NCBI GenBank assembly: GCA_937958875.1
Contig: CALGMJ010000003.1
Coordinates: 1 to 45,023 of the forward strand
Direction of reading: 5' to 3'
DNA length: 45,023 nt
Source: an uncultured Verrucomicrobiales bacterium
Lineage (GTDB): Bacteria > Verrucomicrobiota > Verrucomicrobiia > Verrucomicrobiales > Akkermansiaceae
Every line of letters begins with the position of its first letter. Positions within the stretch are counted from its first letter, which is position 1. The translations under genes and the position numbers were made by a program. Of the stretch, positions 42,416 to 45,023 are shown one piece after another. The notes beneath the pieces are model-generated. The model saw only the letters and a program-made list of their open reading frames with translations. It was not told where the DNA came from and made no database searches.

Positions 42416-43114
42416 ATGAAGGATCGCTTAGTGGAAAAGATTTTTCGAGTCCTCCCGGACATTGTGTTCTGTATCAAAGGGACGGATTTTCGCTACCAAG
42501 CAGCGAATGTAGCCTTTGCGGAGCGTCTGGGGCTGAGCTCAGAGGCAGAGGTGATAGGGAAGCGGGCAGAGGATCTTTTTTCAAAGGAGCTGGCGGAGAG
42601 TTATCGGCTTCAGGATGAAGTCGTCATGCAAAAAGGGGAAGAAATCAGTGGCCAGCTAGAATTGATCACAAACCGTGATGGTTCCTTGGGATGGTATCTC
42701 GCGAGTAAATTTCCCATTCAAAATGAAAAAGGGGAGATCACAGGATTGGTCTCTATTTCCAGGGATCTGCAGACTCCGAGTGAGGGAGATCTTCAGATGC
42801 TAGGTCTGAAAAAAATCATCGATTGGCTCGGGCGAAACCTTGATCTGGAAATTCACACTCAGGAGTTAGCCCAGATGGCTCGGCTGAGCGAGTCGCAGCT
42901 GGAGCGAAAAATGAAACGGGTTTTCAAGTTAAGCGTAGCGCAATATGTTCGGAAGTTGCGTGTCGAGAAAGCGGCCTTCCTACTGAAGGAAACTCAGACC
43001 CCAATTGCGGAGATTGCTCTGCGCTGTGGCTATAGCGAGCAGTCTTCACTCACCCGACAATTTAAGGCTACGGTAGGGACACCGCCGGGAGAATATCGGC
43101 GGCAAAATTCCTGA
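42416..43114 (+). CDS. PAS-AraC transcriptional regulator, probable putA regulator
   Basis: A 232-aa regulator. An N-terminal PAS domain (about 5-115; LPDIVFCIKGTDFRYQAANV and KGEITGLVSISRDL) is followed by an AraC/XylS helix-turn-helix domain (about 130-230; MARLSESQLERKMKRVFKLS and YVRKLRVEKAAFLLKETQTP, IAEIALRCGYSEQSSLTRQF). The C-terminal HTH core is intact. It is divergent from putA across a 102-bp gap, the usual setting of a regulator of its neighbour. The ligand or signal of the PAS domain is unknown. Confidence 0.85.
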   Translation: MKDRLVEKIFRVLPDIVFCIKGTDFRYQAANVAFAERLGLSSEAEVIGKRAEDLFSKELAESYRLQDEVVMQKGEEISGQLELITNRDGSLGWYLASKFPIQNEKGEITGLVSISRDLQTPSEGDLQMLGLKKIIDWLGRNLDLEIHTQELAQMARLSESQLERKMKRVFKLSVAQYVRKLRVEKAAFLLKETQTPIAEIALRCGYSEQSSLTRQFKATVGTPPGEYRRQNS

Positions 43115-43128
43115 ACCTAGAGCTAGAC

Positions 43129-44526
43129 CTACGCAGGTGAAGCATCTTTTTCGAGTTCCTGCTTTTCCCAGATGTAGCGGCGGAAAAGCACCTTCACCGC
43201 TGCAGTGAGTGGCACAGCAAGCAAGGCTCCCAAAAAGCCACCCAGTAATAAGGACCAGAAAAGCATGGAGAAAATGACGGTCATGGGGTGGAGGCCCACG
43301 GAATCTCCCACGATTTTCGGTGCGGTGACGAGCGAGTTAATCTGCTGCACTACGATGAAAATGGCGACGACGGCTAGAACTGAGCCCCATTGAGGTAGGC
43401 CCCAGAGAGACTCTGGCTTTTGAACTGCAGCGATAATACAGGCCGGAATTAGGCAAAGGATATTCCCAATGTATGGAATAATGCCTAGTAGTGCCATCAC
43501 CACTCCAATGAGTAAGCCATATTCTAGCTTAAAAAGCGTTAAGGTGAGGCCGACGAGAATTCCATCGATGAAAGCGACAAGGACTTGACCGCGAAAGAAT
43601 GAGATCAGGTAGCCGTTAATTTCACGGAGTGTTTCGATCACTTCAGTTTTAAATTGAGAGGCTTTCAGTGGCACATAATCTTGCCAGCCAGCCTGAATCG
43701 CATCGCTTTCTTTTAAAAAATAAAAGAGATAGATTGGCACCATGGCAAAGCCGATGATGATGCCAAGAAAACCAAGAATTTTTCCGGAGCTGTTAGAAAG
43801 CCAACCAAGTCCGTCAGATGCCCAATTCGTGATCATGGATCCGCCTCTGGTTAGGCGATAGTTTTCAAGAGCAATCAAGTTGTGTGCGTTTTCCACACCG
43901 TCGACATTCATAGGTAGTGTCCAGTCAGAGCGGAAAAGTTTATTTAAGTCCTTAGAAATTGGGGCATCACTGACAGATACTAAGGTTTTACCATCAGAAT
44001 CGAGATGGTATTTAATTTTATTGCCCTGTTTATCTTTTGTTCCAATCAAGGTTCCTCCTTCGAGGAGGTGTTTTTGGGTGGCGGAAAAGTCCTTGGTGTA
44101 AAACCAGTTGAAGGCCCAGCCAAATGATCCATCACGATACTCTTCTAGCTTAGCTGGAGAAAACATGCTGGTTTCTGAATTACGGGTAGATCCTAAAACA
44201 TCGTTGATCTGCTGATTCAGTTTATCTCCAATAAAAAAGAAGAGGCCTCCGAAAAAAAGCATGAATCCACAGAAGACTGCAGCGATCCCCTGTAGTCGGC
44301 TGACACCTTTTTTCTGTAGAAATTTAACAACTGGATCTAATAAATAGGCAATAATACCAGCCATGGCCAATGGCACTAAGACTGGCTGTAGGTAACCTAA
44401 GACAGAACTTGTAAGCCAGACAATGAACACTACTAAGGTGCCTAGAACCAGAATGGATAGCCCAGTGAGCGCCTGCCACATCGTCCGGCGCTGGAATTTG
44501 TTAGGAAATGCTGCGGGTTCTTCCAC
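43129..44526 (-). CDS. AI-2E family transporter
   Basis: A membrane protein of the AI-2E/PerM permease family with about eight hydrophobic helices. I set the start at the GTG at 44526 (465 aa), because the N-terminal FPNKFQRRTMWQALTGLSIL is family-like while the extra residues of the 522-aa track ORF overlap the divergent hicB. ATG at 44481 is an alternative. Family blocks include VLVPLAMAGIIAYLLDPVVK, the inserted soluble segment from about 135 to 230, EVIETLREINGYLISFFRGQ and LLIGVVMALLGIIPYIGNIL. Transported substrate is unknown. Membrane integral. Confidence 0.85.
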   Translation of the reverse strand: MEEPAAFPNKFQRRTMWQALTGLSILVLGTLVVFIVWLTSSVLGYLQPVLVPLAMAGIIAYLLDPVVKFLQKKGVSRLQGIAAVFCGFMLFFGGLFFFIGDKLNQQINDVLGSTRNSETSMFSPAKLEEYRDGSFGWAFNWFYTKDFSATQKHLLEGGTLIGTKDKQGNKIKYHLDSDGKTLVSVSDAPISKDLNKLFRSDWTLPMNVDGVENAHNLIALENYRLTRGGSMITNWASDGLGWLSNSSGKILGFLGIIIGFAMVPIYLFYFLKESDAIQAGWQDYVPLKASQFKTEVIETLREINGYLISFFRGQVLVAFIDGILVGLTLTLFKLEYGLLIGVVMALLGIIPYIGNILCLIPACIIAAVQKPESLWGLPQWGSVLAVVAIFIVVQQINSLVTAPKIVGDSVGLHPMTVIFSMLFWSLLLGGFLGALLAVPLTAAVKVLFRRYIWEKQELEKDASPA

Positions 44527-44680
44527 GCTGGGAAAGGTGCAAAAGAGAAACGGATCTTGGAAGTATAAAGACGAGCGGAAATTGGAAGTGACGGAGAGAG
44601 GGGGGCTAAACCACAGATTCGTTTGCTTCCGTATAAATTGAGCACTTCCATCATTGATCGATAGGTGGTAGCGTTTTTCC

Positions 44681-44881
44681 ATGAAATTGAGCGCCATTGT
44701 GCATGTTGCTGAAGAGGGCGGTTTTTGGGCAGAGGTTCCATCCCTGCCTGGATGCGTTACTCAAGGAGACACCCGTGAAGAATTGGAAGAGAATCTGAGA
44801 GAAGCCATTGAAGGATGGTTACTTGCAGGTGAGCCAGACACTGCTCCACCACCAGCAGAGATTCTTGAGCTTGCTGTATGA
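44681..44881 (+). CDS. hicB: HicB-type antitoxin
   Basis: A 66-aa HicB antitoxin without a C-terminal DNA-binding domain. The family pattern is IVHVAEEGGFWAEVPSLPGC, then VTQGDTREELEENLREAIEG and WLLAGE. HicB neutralises the HicA RNase. Its stop overlaps the hicA start by 4 bp (ATGA). It precedes hicA, the reverse of the Escherichia coli order. It lies next to the divergent AI-2E gene. Confidence 0.85.
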   Translation: MKLSAIVHVAEEGGFWAEVPSLPGCVTQGDTREELEENLREAIEGWLLAGEPDTAPPPAEILELAV

Positions 44882-45023
44882 AGACCGTCTCAGGTAAGCG
44901 GCTTGCCAAGCTGGCAGAGGAGCGAGGCTGGCGACTTGCTCGAATTAATGGTAGTCATCATGTCTATCTTCACGATGAGCGCACAGAGCGTCTGGTCATT
45001 CCGATTCATGGCAATCGGGATTT
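44878..45023 (+). CDS. hicA: HicA-type toxin, 5' part only (cut by window edge)
   Basis: The frame opens at the ATG overlapping the hicB stop and runs to the window end, so the ORF track lists nothing. The product starts MKTVSGKRLAKLAEERGWRL and continues with ARINGSHHVYLHDERTERLV and the end IPIHGNRD. G-S-H-H carries the expected catalytic His of the HicA dsRNA-binding-fold mRNA interferase; the second HG-box is also visible. The remaining 10-15 residues lie beyond the edge, so no judgement on intactness is possible. Confidence 0.85.
   Translation, partial: MKTVSGKRLAKLAEERGWRLARINGSHHVYLHDERTERLVIPIHGNRD

Noticed and set aside
44681-44697. Long form of the AI-2E transporter starting at 44697
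   Set aside because: It would overlap the hicB start on the opposite strand, and its first 57 residues do not look like the family N-terminus.

Overview
The window looks like a piece of a Verrucomicrobiota chromosome (Verrucomicrobiales or close relatives). The evidence is: a paired PSD1/DUF1553 cytochrome and DUF1501 protein, an SHD1-type secreted protein, a MoxR ATPase, a PhoX/DUF839 protein, an FtsZ with a very long acidic linker, many Tat or Sec exported proteins, moderate GC and few clear Shine-Dalgarno sites. This assignment comes from gene content only; no rRNA is present. Most of the window is ordinary housekeeping and accessory metabolism. The edges carry mobile or selfish genes: a cut IS4-type transposase on the left and a cut hicBA toxin-antitoxin pair on the right.

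Layout. 1-575: 5' end of a transposase, a palindrome, a 52-aa ORF missed by the ORF track and a bidirectional terminator. 575-2540: phoR and phoB (minus) with a good Pho-box candidate upstream of phoB. 2568-7219: PSD1 then DUF1501 (minus), a secreted pair typical of Planctomycetes and Verrucomicrobia. 7426-10213: an EboD-type dehydroquinate-synthase-like enzyme and a COG2509 flavoprotein. 10327-13108: ftsZ, a large inverted repeat, moxR and a 25-aa TatA-like micro-ORF. 13132-16036: hflX, a secreted alpha/beta hydrolase and a VF530 protein. 16062-18404: rtcB, an HNH nuclease, tRNA-His and tRNA-Gln, all on the minus strand. 18405-21294: a 610-base intergenic stretch with a minus-strand terminator, a small membrane protein, ispH, a small tyrosine phosphatase and a pilin-like protein. 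21360-25751: folC, a DUF839/PhoX protein, comF and a CPBP protease (minus). 25831-28371: an 84-aa ORF overlapping bioA, then a class V aminotransferase. 28677-31152: a subtilisin and an overlapping C39-like peptidase. 31240-34003: nadC, birA and an SHD1-CAP protein. 34039-39083: a predicted HNH lipoprotein whose start overlaps the stop of a giant purL. 39155-44526: putA, a divergent PAS-AraC regulator and an AI-2E family permease.

The most unusual object is the purL product (1464 aa). FGAM synthases of this clade are about 1230 aa. The extra length is one block of about 250 residues between the first FGAM-synthase half and the second. That block reads as a complete kinase-like phosphotransferase: a candidate ATP-binding Lys, a D-L-H-x-x-N catalytic motif and a later I-D-P metal site. 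It resembles the Ser/Thr/Tyr kinase domain of phage polyvalent proteins. The next gene starts at TAATG on the purL stop codon and encodes a lipoprotein-like HNH protein. I know of no description of a kinase domain inside PurL and flag this as the main candidate for a new system.

Functional links visible here: PhoBR with a PhoX-like protein (phosphate), putA with an adjacent divergent PAS-AraC regulator (proline), bioA and birA (biotin, not adjacent), nadC-birA (cofactors), and tRNA-HNH-RtcB (possible RNA processing or repair neighbourhood). All names come from motif reading; no database search was run.
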